Shown here: positions 46,751 to 55,770 of the stretch, one piece after another
Position numbering within the stretch: position 1 is the stretch's first letter
How the letters are laid out: each line of letters begins with the position of its first letter
Assembly (NCBI RefSeq): GCF_021378075.1
Contig: NZ_JAJUOS010000012.1
Location: forward strand, 1 to 64,000
From: Rhodobacter flavimaris
GTDB lineage: Bacteria; Pseudomonadota; Alphaproteobacteria; Rhodobacterales; Rhodobacteraceae
Direction: 5' to 3'
DNA: 64,000 nt
Program-made: the position numbers and the translations under genes
Notes under the pieces: model-generated
What the model was told of the DNA's origin: nothing
What the model saw: the letters and a program-made list of their open reading frames with translations, nothing else
The model's database searches: none

Positions 46751-46780
46751 AGAGGGGGGCGTTGCCCCCCTCTTTGCTTT
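46751..46780 (+). terminator. Rho-independent terminator of dapA
   Basis: A 10-bp perfect stem AGAGGGGGGC / GCCCCCCTCT with a 3-base loop (GTT), ending in TTTGCTTT. It begins 23 bases after the dapA stop. Confidence 0.9.
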
Positions 46781-46790
46781 CGCAAATTCA

Positions 46791-46856
46791 CCCCCCAAGG
46801 TATTTGAACCAAGAAGAAAGACAGCCCACTTCTTCTTGGCGGAAATACCTCGGGGG
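46791..46856. repeat. Imperfect palindromic intergenic repeat
   Basis: The left arm (46793-46818) runs from CCCCAAGGTATTT to CCAAGAAGAA. The right arm (46830-46856) is its near-complement, from TTCTTCTTGG to AAATACCTCGGGGG, with a spacer of about 12 bases. I recall very similar AGGTATTT...CCAAGAAGAA units between many convergent Rhodobacteraceae genes. It can form a long hairpin on either strand and may act as a bidirectional transcript end. Confidence 0.75.
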
Positions 46857-46857
46857 T

Positions 46858-46876
46858 CCGGGGGCAGCGCCCCCGG
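46858..46876 (-). terminator. GC-rich hairpin downstream of the glutamine synthetase-like gene
   Basis: CCGGGGGC and GCCCCCGG around a 3-base loop form a perfect 8-bp stem, 11 bases past the minus-strand stop at 46888. No U-run follows directly; the adjacent palindromic repeat extends the structure. It is probably part of the shared convergent terminator region. Confidence 0.55.
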
Positions 46877-46887
46877 CCTCGGCCCGT

Positions 46888-48267
46888 TCAGACCGTGTGC
46901 AGGTAAAGCTCGTAATCCACGTCCGAAATCCAGCGGGCAACCCGCGCATATTCGGCCGCTTTGATCGCGGTGAAGGTGCGGTGCATGTCCTCGCCGAGCG
47001 CATCCTTCAGGAAGGCCGAGTTCTGGGCCGCGCGGATCGCCTCGCGCCAGTCGCCGGGGATTGGCAGGTCGTCCGATCCCTCATAGCCGTTACCCGTCGT
47101 CTCGGGACCCGGGTCGATGCGGTGTTTCAGCCCGTGCCGGATACCGGCCAAGACGGTCGCCGCGACGAGGTAGGGGTTCGCATCGACGCCCGAGGGGCGA
47201 TGCTCGACCCGGCGCGCGGCCACGGCGCCCGCCGGGATACGCAGCGCGACCGAGCGGTTGTTCACCCCCCAACTCGGAGAGACCGGCGCGTAGGACTGGT
47301 TGGCAAACCGCCGCCAGCTATTGCCATGCGGGGCGAAGACCAGCATCGACTCGCCCATAGTCTGGCGCAGGCCGCCGATCGCGTGGCGGATCGTGTCGGT
47401 CCATTCGCCCTCGACCGCCTCGGCAAAGACATTGCGGCCCTGATCGTCTTGCAGCGAGACGTGGAAATGCATCCCAGAGCCCGCGTATTTCTCGATCGGC
47501 TTGGCCATGAAACAGGCCACCACGCCACGGCGGCGCGCCTGCATTCGCACGATCCGCTTGAGGCGCACCAGATCGTCGGCGGCCTCCATCACATCGGTGC
47601 GGTAATGCAGCGTCAGCTCATACTGCCCCGGCGCATATTCCGAGATCACCGTCTCGGCCTTGATCCCCATGGCCTCGGCGGCGCGGTAGATGTCGGAGAA
47701 GAGCGGCTCCATCCCGTGCAGGTGATCGACCGAATAGACCTCGGTCCATTCGGAACGGCGGCCATCGAGCACCGCCGCCGCCGGACGCACGCCCTGCGAG
47801 CGGTCGGGGTCGAGCAGAAAGAACTCCAGCTCGAACGCACCCGCTGGCTTCAGCCCCTCGGCCGCCATCGCGTCGATCTGGCGTTTGAGGGCGTGGCGCG
47901 GGTCCGAGGTCATCTCGGCGCCGTCGAGGTGATACATGCTCATCAGCACCTCACCGCGCGCGGGGTTCGTGCCGTAGAGCGGCTTCAGCGTCCCCGGGAT
48001 CGGCCAGGCGCGCAGGTCGCCATCGCCTTGGTCCCAGATCAGGCCGGTCTCGTGCACGTCCTCGCCCACGATATCGAGACCGAGGATCGAGATCGGCAGG
48101 TGGCGACCCGATTTGTAGAGGCCCAGGAGTTCATGGCGGCGGATGATTTTACCGCGCCCGATGCCATTGGCATCGTGCAGCACGATGTCGAAGGCCTCGA
48201 TCTCGGGGTGGAGGGCAAGAAAGTCTTCGGCTTCCTGAACGGTGGAGCCGGTCGGAGAGTTGGTCAT
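46888..48267 (-). CDS. Glutamine synthetase-family protein (gamma-glutamylpolyamine synthetase-like)
   Basis: 459 residues from the ATG at 48267. It has the GS beta-grasp N-terminus (FLALHPEIEAFDIVLHDANG, IGRGKIIRRHELLGL) and the catalytic domain with GAFELEFFLLDPDRS, SEYAPGQYELTLHY, GSGMHFHVSLQDDQG and NNRSVALRIPAG. Length and LHDANGIGRGK are like PuuA/GlnA-III types that ligate glutamate to amines, not GlnA-I with its adenylylation Tyr loop. Pairing with a class III aminotransferase supports polyamine or amine catabolism. The exact amine is unknown. Confidence 0.88.
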   Translation of the reverse strand: MTNSPTGSTVQEAEDFLALHPEIEAFDIVLHDANGIGRGKIIRRHELLGLYKSGRHLPISILGLDIVGEDVHETGLIWDQGDGDLRAWPIPGTLKPLYGTNPARGEVLMSMYHLDGAEMTSDPRHALKRQIDAMAAEGLKPAGAFELEFFLLDPDRSQGVRPAAAVLDGRRSEWTEVYSVDHLHGMEPLFSDIYRAAEAMGIKAETVISEYAPGQYELTLHYRTDVMEAADDLVRLKRIVRMQARRRGVVACFMAKPIEKYAGSGMHFHVSLQDDQGRNVFAEAVEGEWTDTIRHAIGGLRQTMGESMLVFAPHGNSWRRFANQSYAPVSPSWGVNNRSVALRIPAGAVAARRVEHRPSGVDANPYLVAATVLAGIRHGLKHRIDPGPETTGNGYEGSDDLPIPGDWREAIRAAQNSAFLKDALGEDMHRTFTAIKAAEYARVARWISDVDYELYLHTV

Positions 48268-48269
48268 TT

Positions 48270-49640
48270 TCAGGTCTCGAACAAATGGCCCAGAACATCG
48301 GCGAAGGCGGCGACCAGGCGGTCGATCTGCGCTTTCGTGGTGACGGGGCTGATCAGCATCATGTTGTGGAAAGGCGCGATCAGGCAACCGCGGTTCAGAA
48401 GCCCGCGGTGGATCGCAGCCTCAAGCGCGGGTTGATGCGCGCCCTCGGCCTCGGCGCCGTTTTGCAGCGGGCCGGGCGCGCAGATGAACTCTACCCGCGC
48501 GCCGACGCGCACCACATGCCAAGGAGCGCCGAAGCGTTCGACCTGCTTTGTGAGCCCCGCGCAAAGTCGCGCGGCGCCCGCCTCCATTCGGGCGTAATTC
48601 TCGGGCGTCATCACCTCGGAAAGGTTCGCCACGAGGCAGGCAAACTGCATCGGGTTGGCCGACAGCGTCGTGCCCATGCCGGAATGGCCCGATGGGCGGC
48701 TCGTATCATACTCGGCAAAACGCGCGGCGACGGTATCGCTGACGCCCCAGACCGCAGTGGGCATCCCGCCCGCCACGCATTTGCCGACGACGAAGATGTC
48801 GGGGTTCAGCCCATGCACGCGGGTGTAACCGCCAAGGCCTGAGCTGATCGTATGCGTCTCGTCGATGATCAGGAGCGCGTCGTAGCGGTTGGCCAGCTCG
48901 CGCAGCCCGGCGTGGAAGCCCGGCGCGGGCAGCACCATGCAGGAGTTGGTCATCACCGGCTCGGTCAGGATCGCGGCGACGTCGCCCTTAGCCAGCTCCG
49001 CCTCGACCGAGGCGAGATCGTTGAACTCTGCCGCGACGGCGAGCTGCGTCAGATCGGCGACCTGGCCGACAAGGCCCGGACGGGCCTCGGTCACGCCATC
49101 ATGCAGGCGCACCATCGCATCGTCCACGGTGCCGTGATAGCAGCCGTTGAACACCAGAACCTTGGTCTTTCCCGTCACCGCACGCGCCACGCGCAGCGCG
49201 AAGCGGTTTGCGTCGGTGGCGGTGGTGGCGATCTGCCAGCGCATCGGGCCGAAACGATCCGAGAGCAGTTGCCCGGCGGCCAGCGCAGCCTCGGTCGGCA
49301 GCATATAGGTCAGACCCTGCCCTGATTGCGCACGGATCGCGCGGGCGACGGGCGGCGGCGAATGGCCGAACATCGAGCCGGTGTCGCCCAAGCAGAAATC
49401 GTCGATGCGGTGGCCGTCGATATCCTCGATCACCGAGCCCTTGGCCCGCGCCACCAGCATCGGAAAGGGTTGCGGCCAGTCTCGCATCCAGTGCATCGGC
49501 ACGCCGCCCAGATAGCCCTTGGCGCCCGCATCCAGTGCCGCGCGGGTGCGCGGACGGGCCGCGCGATACCGCTCGCCCTCGAATGCCGCAAACTCCGCGA
49601 TCCGCGCCGCGGAAACGCCGCCGATCATATCCTGTCCCAT
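48270..49640 (-). CDS. Class III aminotransferase (PLP-dependent)
   Basis: 456 residues from the ATG at 49640, preceded by a good GGGAGG site. Fold type I landmarks are GDTGSMFGHSPPPVARAIRA, VLVFNGCYHGTVDDAMV, LLIIDETHTISSGLGGYTRV (PLP Asp) and IFVVGKCVAGGMPTAVWGVS with the PLP-binding Lys. It is closer in layout to the glutamate-1-semialdehyde aminomutase branch than to the ornithine branch. The next gene, 2 bases downstream, is the glutamine synthetase homologue, so the two act together, probably in amine nitrogen use. Confidence 0.88.
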   Translation of the reverse strand: MGQDMIGGVSAARIAEFAAFEGERYRAARPRTRAALDAGAKGYLGGVPMHWMRDWPQPFPMLVARAKGSVIEDIDGHRIDDFCLGDTGSMFGHSPPPVARAIRAQSGQGLTYMLPTEAALAAGQLLSDRFGPMRWQIATTATDANRFALRVARAVTGKTKVLVFNGCYHGTVDDAMVRLHDGVTEARPGLVGQVADLTQLAVAAEFNDLASVEAELAKGDVAAILTEPVMTNSCMVLPAPGFHAGLRELANRYDALLIIDETHTISSGLGGYTRVHGLNPDIFVVGKCVAGGMPTAVWGVSDTVAARFAEYDTSRPSGHSGMGTTLSANPMQFACLVANLSEVMTPENYARMEAGAARLCAGLTKQVERFGAPWHVVRVGARVEFICAPGPLQNGAEAEGAHQPALEAAIHRGLLNRGCLIAPFHNMMLISPVTTKAQIDRLVAAFADVLGHLFET

Positions 49641-49692
49641 GATACCTCCCCCGGGATTATCCGGCAGAGCCAATCATGCGGCAAATGCGCCG

Positions 49693-50106
49693 TCAACGGG
49701 CCTCGTCATCTTCCGCTTCGGCAACCTCGTCCAGCTCTTCGGCCGAGGTGTCCGACAGCGGCGTGAACACCGCCCAGTCGCCGTCACCCTCGGGTTTGGT
49801 CAGGGTCGAGCGATCGACATTGCGCAGCATGTTCGCCTTGGCGAGGAAATGCGCGCTGATCGGGGCGGTCAGGAAGATGAACAGCGTGATCATCAGCTCG
49901 TGCAGCGTCAGATCATCATGGAAAGCCGCGAAATAGATCATCGAGGCGATCAGCACGGCGCCCACGCCAAGAGTCGCGGCCTTGGTGGGGGCGTGCAGCC
50001 GCGTCATTGGATCGGGCAGCTTGACCAACCCGAAACTTCCGACAAGGCCGAAGAATCCGCCGATCACCAGCAGCGCCGAAATCAGGATTTCCCAGAACAG
50101 ATCCAT
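49693..50106 (-). CDS. mrpG: Mrp-type Na+/H+ antiporter subunit G
   Basis: 137 residues from the ATG at 50106. Three helices are predicted, with the family motif GSFGLVKLPDPMTRLHAPTK followed by AATLGVGAVLIASMIYF and a helix ending SAHFLAKANMLRN. An acidic, low-complexity C-terminus of about 35 residues follows (SAEELDEVAEAEDDEAR). It is the last gene of the operon mrpAB-C-D-E-F-G. The heteromeric complex exchanges Na+ or K+ for H+ across the inner membrane. Confidence 0.93.
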   Translation of the reverse strand: MDLFWEILISALLVIGGFFGLVGSFGLVKLPDPMTRLHAPTKAATLGVGAVLIASMIYFAAFHDDLTLHELMITLFIFLTAPISAHFLAKANMLRNVDRSTLTKPEGDGDWAVFTPLSDTSAEELDEVAEAEDDEAR

Positions 50107-50113
50107 AGCGCCC

Positions 50114-50383
50114 TCACTCGATGATATCGCCGCGCAGCAGGAACTTGCCATATGCCACGGTCGCCACGAACCCGGTCATCGCGTACAGGATCGATGCCTC
50201 GAAAAAGATCGCCGTCCCCTCCCAGATGCCGAACAGCACCAGAAGCGCGATCGCATCTACCGCCATCGTGTCGAGCGCCAGCACCCGGTCGGTCACGCCG
50301 GGCGCGCGCACCACGCGATAGAGGTTGAACAGAAGCGCCAACGCGAAGCAGCCAATGGCGAAATAGAGCGCGTAGGTGATCAT
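50114..50383 (-). CDS. mrpF: Mrp-type Na+/H+ antiporter subunit F
   Basis: 89 residues with three helices. The family motif RVVRAPGVTDRVLALDTMAV joins helix 1 and helix 2, followed by ALLVLFGIWEGTAIFFEASI. Its ATG overlaps the mrpE stop by 4 bases and mrpG follows after 7 bases. Confidence 0.94.
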   Translation of the reverse strand: MITYALYFAIGCFALALLFNLYRVVRAPGVTDRVLALDTMAVDAIALLVLFGIWEGTAIFFEASILYAMTGFVATVAYGKFLLRGDIIE

Positions 50384-50871
50384 TCGAAAATCTCCTTCAG
50401 CCGGCGCTCGTAGCGCTCCTTGATCTCGTCGCGCACGCCGTCGGGGTCGGGGGCGTGCAGGCAGTGCACCAGCAGGCTGTGGCCGTCGGCAGCCAGCTCA
50501 GCCGTCAGCGTGCCCGGCGTCATGGTGATGGTGCCCGCCAGAACCGTGATCGCCTCGGGTTCATGCAAATCGAGCGGCACGGTCACCCAGGCCGGTCGTA
50601 GCTTGTCGTTGGGCACGAAAAGCACGATCTTCGCCACAGCGATATTCGACTTGATGATGTCCCAGATGACGATGGCGATGTATTCGATGATGCCCGGTAC
50701 GTTGCGGATCACCGGGCGGTCGGGCCAGTAGGGCGCGGTGATCCAGGGGATCACAAGACCCATCAGCAAGCCGAAGACCAGCGAGTTGATCGTGTAGGCA
50801 TTGGCCAGCAGCAGCCAGACCACGGTCAGGAGCAGTGTCAGATGCGGGTGCGGCAGGAATCTCTTCAGCAT
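50380..50871 (-). CDS. mrpE: Mrp-type Na+/H+ antiporter subunit E
   Basis: 163 residues from the ATG at 50871, which is preceded by GAGGGAGGA at the right distance; a TTG five codons upstream is less likely. Two hydrophobic segments near the N-terminus (LLLTVVWLLLANAYTINSLV, FGLLMGLVIPWI) are followed by the cytosolic domain with VTVPLDLHEPEAITVLAGTI and TMTPGTLTAELAADGHSLLV, the MrpE signature. Confidence 0.93.
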   Translation of the reverse strand: MLKRFLPHPHLTLLLTVVWLLLANAYTINSLVFGLLMGLVIPWITAPYWPDRPVIRNVPGIIEYIAIVIWDIIKSNIAVAKIVLFVPNDKLRPAWVTVPLDLHEPEAITVLAGTITMTPGTLTAELAADGHSLLVHCLHAPDPDGVRDEIKERYERRLKEIFE

Positions 50872-50882
50872 CGCGTCCTCCC

Positions 50883-52496
50883 TCAATGTCCGCTGACCGG
50901 CTCAGCCGGTGCGTCGGCGCCGTGACCCTCGGCAGGTACTTCGGCGTGGCTGTCCCCATGCCCCGAGGTCGCGGCCCAGGCCCGCTCATAGGCGCCCGCC
51001 ATCACCGCGTCGATATAGGCCGAGGGCGTGTAAAGCTGCTGCGCCGTGGTGCGCAGCCAGGCACTTGCAGGCCCGGCGAAAACCGTCAGTGCGACAAGCC
51101 CGGCAATCAGCCCGCCAGCGGCGGTAAAGGCCAAACCGGGCGCGGTGGCGTCCCTGGTCGGTTCGGGCTGGTCGCCCTCGGCCGCATGGGCCTTCCAGAA
51201 CACGGTCGAGCCCGCGCGGCCAAAGCCCAGGATCGCGATCAGCGACGTCACCAGCACCACGCCCCAGAGCCACCACTGCCCGCGCGTCGCATCCAGGATC
51301 ATCAGCTTGCCGATGAAGCCCGAGAGCGGCGGCATCCCGGCCATGGCGATGGCGCCCGCAAAGAACATCCCCGCGATCAGCCCGGCATTCCGAATGGGCG
51401 GCACCGGCGTGATCGCTAGACCCGCCGCGCCGCGCCGCTCGCGCACCAGATCGACGATCAGGAACAGCGCGGCCGCGGCCAGCGTCGAATGCACCATGTA
51501 GTAAAGACCCGCGCCGGTCGCAGCCTCGGTAAACTGCGCGAAGGCCAGCATCATCGTGCCGACCGAGCCGATCACCGAATAGGCCACTGTCCGCCCCATG
51601 TCGCGCGCGCCAAGAACGCCGATCATGCCGATGATCAGGCTGATCGCGGCGGCGGGCAGCAGCACCTCTTGCGCGAGCCAGCCGATGGTGCCGCCCGCCG
51701 GGAAGACCAGCGTATAGATCCGCACGATGGCATAGACGCCAACCTTGGTCATGATCGCAAACAGCGCCGCCACGGGGCCGGGTGCGTTGGTATAGGTCGC
51801 GGGCAGCCAGAATTGGAACGGCACCAGCGCCGCCTTGACCGCGAAGACCAGCATCAAAAGCCCCGCGCCGACGCGCAGAAGGCCTGTCTCGCTTGCTGGC
51901 ATCACCGCCACCTTCTGCGCCAGATCGGCCATGCTGAGCGTGCCGGTCACCGAATAGATCGTGCCAAGCGCGAACAGGAACAGCGTCGAGCCCGCGAGGT
52001 TATAGACCACGTATTGCACGCCCGCCTTCAGTCGCGCCTCGCCGCCCGCATGGATCATCAGGCCGTAGGAGGCAATCAGCAGCACCTCGAAGAACACGAA
52101 CAGGTTGAACGCGTCCCCCGTCAGGAAGGCGCCGTTGATCCCCATCATCTGGAACTGCATGAGCGAGTGGAAATGCCAGCCCCGCTTGTCCCAGCCAGAG
52201 CCGATCGCATAAAGCACGACCGCAAGCCCCAGAACGGATGTCAGCAGCAGCATCAGCGCCGAGAGGCGATCAAGCACCAGAACGATACCGAAGGGCGCCT
52301 CCCAGTTGCCAAGGCGGTAAACCTCGGGGGCGTTGGTGCTGGCCGAGACCGCCAGCGTGATCGCCAGCGCGACCAGCGCGGTCATCCCCGCGACAGAAAA
52401 CACCCGCTGCGAGCGCAAATCGAAGCGCATCCACAGCACGATAAGCGGTGCCAGAAAAGCCGGCAGAACGACCGGCGCGACGATCCAGTGACCCAT
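50883..52496 (-). CDS. mrpD: Mrp-type Na+/H+ antiporter subunit D
   Basis: 537 residues, a homologue of complex I NuoN/M with about 14 helices. GINGAFLTGDAFNLFVFFEV carries the conserved Glu on TM5 and AVKAALVPFQFWLPATYTNA has the pumping Lys on TM7. The start was set at the ATG at 52496, which overlaps the mrpC stop; a GTG at 52499 is an alternative. The C-terminal 35 residues are His/Glu-rich and soluble (SGHGDSHAEVPAEGHG), an unusual tail. Confidence 0.94.
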   Translation of the reverse strand: MGHWIVAPVVLPAFLAPLIVLWMRFDLRSQRVFSVAGMTALVALAITLAVSASTNAPEVYRLGNWEAPFGIVLVLDRLSALMLLLTSVLGLAVVLYAIGSGWDKRGWHFHSLMQFQMMGINGAFLTGDAFNLFVFFEVLLIASYGLMIHAGGEARLKAGVQYVVYNLAGSTLFLFALGTIYSVTGTLSMADLAQKVAVMPASETGLLRVGAGLLMLVFAVKAALVPFQFWLPATYTNAPGPVAALFAIMTKVGVYAIVRIYTLVFPAGGTIGWLAQEVLLPAAAISLIIGMIGVLGARDMGRTVAYSVIGSVGTMMLAFAQFTEAATGAGLYYMVHSTLAAAALFLIVDLVRERRGAAGLAITPVPPIRNAGLIAGMFFAGAIAMAGMPPLSGFIGKLMILDATRGQWWLWGVVLVTSLIAILGFGRAGSTVFWKAHAAEGDQPEPTRDATAPGLAFTAAGGLIAGLVALTVFAGPASAWLRTTAQQLYTPSAYIDAVMAGAYERAWAATSGHGDSHAEVPAEGHGADAPAEPVSGH

Positions 52497-52843
52497 CACT
52501 TCTTGTTCTCCTCTGGTCCCAGATCGATCCGGTCATTGCCCGCCTCGATGAAGGCGCCCAGCGACAGCATCACCACCACCGCCGTCATCCCGAACGAGAT
52601 CACGATCGCCGTCAGCACCAGCGCCTGCGGGATCGGGTCGGTGTAGCCGGCGGTTTCGGCGCCCGCATGGCCCAGGATCGGCGGCAGGTTGACCGCAAGC
52701 CGCCCGGTGGCGAACAGGAATATGTTCACCGCGTAGGACAGCATCGCCATGCCCAGCACGACCGGGAAGGTGCGCAGCCGCAGGATCAGGTAGATACCGG
52801 CGGCGGTCATGATGCCGACGGCGCTTGCAACCAGAGCTTCCAT
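52496..52843 (-). CDS. mrpC: Mrp-type Na+/H+ antiporter subunit C
   Basis: 115 residues, NuoK-like, three helices. MTAAGIYLILRLRTFPVVLG and AMLSYAVNIFLFATGRL are the family signature. DPIPQALVLTAIVISFGMTA follows with the conserved PQALVLTAIVI motif. It overlaps mrpA (TAATG) and mrpD (TGATG) by a single base each. Confidence 0.95.
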   Translation of the reverse strand: MEALVASAVGIMTAAGIYLILRLRTFPVVLGMAMLSYAVNIFLFATGRLAVNLPPILGHAGAETAGYTDPIPQALVLTAIVISFGMTAVVVMLSLGAFIEAGNDRIDLGPEENKK

Positions 52844-55770
52844 TATTGTCCCTCCCCACGCGCTTTCAGCCAGCGGCGCGGCAGCGGTGTGCCCTCCGGA
52901 TAGGCCACCGAGGAAACCGCCGCGACCTCGCGCGCCTCGGGTTTCTCGGCCACGATATGGGCGCCCTTTTCCTCATCCAGCACAGCCGCGCGCCGTGCCA
53001 GGCGGCTCAGCCCGCCCAGTGCCAGCAGAACCGAGCCGACAACGCCCAGGAACACGCCCAGATCGAAGCCTGCCGCCGTGGCCAGCTCGAACTTCTCAAG
53101 CCCGGGCAGTTTGAAATAACCAAAGTCCGAGGTCAGGAACGGCATCCCGTTGAACCATGCCCCGGCGCCGGTGATTCCGGCGGCCAGCACGCCGCAGGCG
53201 ATCAGCACGTGGTAGTAAACCTTCTGCCGCGCCTGGGTCCAGGCAAAGCCCGAGGCCATGTATTGCATCACCAGCGCGATCGCGACCACAAGACCGGCGA
53301 TGAAGCCCCCGCCCGGCAGGTTGTGCCCGCGCAGGAAGATGAACACGCCGACCAGCAGCGCGATGGGCAACAGCACGCGCGTTGCCACCAGCAGCATCAG
53401 CGGGTGCTTGTCACCGCCGCGCTCCATATCCGGGCGCCAGGCGATCAGCTTCTTCGAGGCGGTGCCGTTGAGCAGCGCCTCGGTCAGCGCAAAGATCACG
53501 AGCGCGGCAATACCGAGCACCGTGACCTCGCCGTAGGTATCGTAGCCACGGAAATCCACGAGGATCACGTTCACCACGTTGTCGCCGCCGCCAAGATTGT
53601 AGGAATTGGCGAGGTGGTAGACGGACATCGTCTCAAAGGCGAAATCACGCAGCATCAGCGCATAGATCAGCGCGCCGATCCCCAGACCGCCCGCAATCGC
53701 CAGCACCGCATCGAAGCTCAGCTTGAGGCGGCTCGACTCGATCTTGGTCGTCTTGGGCAGGAAATTCAGCGCCAACAACATCAGCACCGCCGTCACGATC
53801 TCGACCGAGATCTGCGTCAGCGCAAGGTCCGGGGCCGAGAGGTAGATGAAGCAGATCGACACGATCAGGCCGACAATCGAGATCAGCACCAGCGCGAGGA
53901 AGCGGTTGTGGTGAAAGGCCACGACGCAGCCCGTGGCGGTGACCAGCATCACCCAGCCCACCAGCGCAACCGGGGTGATCGGCAGCATCTCACGCGTGGC
54001 GGGGCCCTGCGTGCCGCCGCTCCAGGCCCAGACGCCCACTGCGATCGAGGCCAGCGTGAACATCATCAGGTAGCGCGCCATCGAGCCGTTATGCAGCCCC
54101 GAGGTGATCCAGGTGGCAACACAGGCGCAGCGCGCCACGATCCAGTCGAAGATCGCCTTGGCCTCGGGGCGCGGGGCGGCCTCCCACATGCGCTTGAGGG
54201 GGGCAAAGCCCAGAAGCAGCACGATACCGCCCGCCACCGCGATACCCGACATGATCAGCGCCGGGGTCACCCCGTGCCAATGCTTGATCGGATGCATATG
54301 CAACCCGCCGCCGACAACGGCATCGGCCGCCATCTGCACGACCGGCCCGGCGAAGGTCATCGGCATCAGGCCGATCAGCACCACCAGAACGACAAGGAAG
54401 GCCGGGCTCAGCCACATGCCGAAATTCGGATCATGCGGCTTGTGCGGATAGTCGTCGCGCACCGGGCCAAAGAAGCCATGCACGATGAAGCGGAACGAAT
54501 AGGCCGCCGAGAACAGCGCCGCGATCACCGCGATGAGCGGCACGAACCACGCCGCGCCCGCCCAGACGGTATGCGCGGCCTCCTCGAGCATCAGTTCCTT
54601 GGACAGGAACCCGTTGAAGAGCGGAATCCCCGCCATCGACAGCGCGGCGATGGTGGCAATGGTCGCCGTCACCGGCATCAGATGGCGCAACCCGCCGAGG
54701 CGCTTGAGATCGCGCGTATGGGTCTCGTGATCGACGATCCCGGCGCTCATGAACAGCGCGGCCTTGAAGGTCGCGTGGTTGATGATGTGGAACACCGCCG
54801 CGACCGCCGCCGTCTTGGTCCCAAGGCCGAGAAGGAAGGTAATCAGACCCAGATGTGAGACGGTCGAGAACGCGAGAAGCGCCTTCAGGTCATCCTTGAA
54901 AATCGCGATCTTGGCGCCGATCAGCATGGTAATGAGGCCGGTCGTCGCCACGATGTAGAACCACTCGGGCGTGCCCGACAGCACCGGCCAGAGCCGCGCC
55001 AGCAGGAACAGACCCGCCTTCACCATGGTGGCCGAGTGCAGATAGGCCGAGACCGGCGTGGGCGCCGCCATCGCATGTGGCAGCCAGAAGTGGAACGGGA
55101 ACTGGGCGGACTTGGTGAAAGCCCCGCCCAGGATCAGGATCAGCGCCGGCAGATAAAGCGGGCTGGCCTGGATCGCGGCCTTCTGCGTCAGGATGACCGA
55201 GATGTCATAGCTGCCCGCGATATGGCCTAGGATCAGCATCCCCGCGATCATCGACAGCCCGCCAAGGCCGGTCACCGTGAGCGCCATCCGCGCGCCCTGG
55301 CGCCCCTCGGGCAAGTGCTTCCAGAAGCCGATGAGCAGGAAGGACGACAGCGAGGTCAGCTCCCAGAATACCAGCAAAAGCAGGATGTTATCTGAAAGGA
55401 CGATGCCCACCATCGCGCCCTGGAACAAGAGCAGATAGGTGTAGAACTGCCCCGCCGGATCGGCCTTGGTCAGGTAGTAACGCGCATAGATGATGATCAG
55501 GATACCGATGCCGAGGATCAGCGTCGCAAACAGCATCCCCAGCCCGTCGATCATGAAATTGGCGTTCAGGCCCAGCGTGGGCATCCACTCAAACTGCGCC
55601 TGCACGACCTCGCCGCGCATCACTTCGGGCAGGTGCACCAGCAGCCCAAGCAACGCCAGCCCCGAGGTCAGCCCGGCCGCGAAAGCGGTATTCGAGCGAC
55701 CCGTTCGGATCAGGATACCGGGCAGCAGGGCTCCGAGGAAGGGAAGGGCGGCGATAAGGGCAGGCGACAT
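52843..55770 (-). CDS. mrpA: Mrp-type Na+/H+ antiporter fused subunits A and B
   Basis: 975 residues from the ATG at 55770. Residues 1-780 form MrpA: NuoL-like with ELTSLSSFLLIGFWKHLPEG (TM5 Glu), KSAQFPFHFWLPHAMAAPTP (pumping Lys) and the MrpA-specific C-terminal helices. Residues about 800-960 are an MrpB domain: LRGHNLPGGGFIAGLVVAIA, then MPFLTSDFGYFKLPG. The A-B fusion is the layout of the rhizobial Pha system (PhaAB). It heads the seven-subunit operon. The 461-base upstream gap should hold its promoter. Confidence 0.94.
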   Translation of the reverse strand: MSPALIAALPFLGALLPGILIRTGRSNTAFAAGLTSGLALLGLLVHLPEVMRGEVVQAQFEWMPTLGLNANFMIDGLGMLFATLILGIGILIIIYARYYLTKADPAGQFYTYLLLFQGAMVGIVLSDNILLLLVFWELTSLSSFLLIGFWKHLPEGRQGARMALTVTGLGGLSMIAGMLILGHIAGSYDISVILTQKAAIQASPLYLPALILILGGAFTKSAQFPFHFWLPHAMAAPTPVSAYLHSATMVKAGLFLLARLWPVLSGTPEWFYIVATTGLITMLIGAKIAIFKDDLKALLAFSTVSHLGLITFLLGLGTKTAAVAAVFHIINHATFKAALFMSAGIVDHETHTRDLKRLGGLRHLMPVTATIATIAALSMAGIPLFNGFLSKELMLEEAAHTVWAGAAWFVPLIAVIAALFSAAYSFRFIVHGFFGPVRDDYPHKPHDPNFGMWLSPAFLVVLVVLIGLMPMTFAGPVVQMAADAVVGGGLHMHPIKHWHGVTPALIMSGIAVAGGIVLLLGFAPLKRMWEAAPRPEAKAIFDWIVARCACVATWITSGLHNGSMARYLMMFTLASIAVGVWAWSGGTQGPATREMLPITPVALVGWVMLVTATGCVVAFHHNRFLALVLISIVGLIVSICFIYLSAPDLALTQISVEIVTAVLMLLALNFLPKTTKIESSRLKLSFDAVLAIAGGLGIGALIYALMLRDFAFETMSVYHLANSYNLGGGDNVVNVILVDFRGYDTYGEVTVLGIAALVIFALTEALLNGTASKKLIAWRPDMERGGDKHPLMLLVATRVLLPIALLVGVFIFLRGHNLPGGGFIAGLVVAIALVMQYMASGFAWTQARQKVYYHVLIACGVLAAGITGAGAWFNGMPFLTSDFGYFKLPGLEKFELATAAGFDLGVFLGVVGSVLLALGGLSRLARRAAVLDEEKGAHIVAEKPEAREVAAVSSVAYPEGTPLPRRWLKARGEGQ

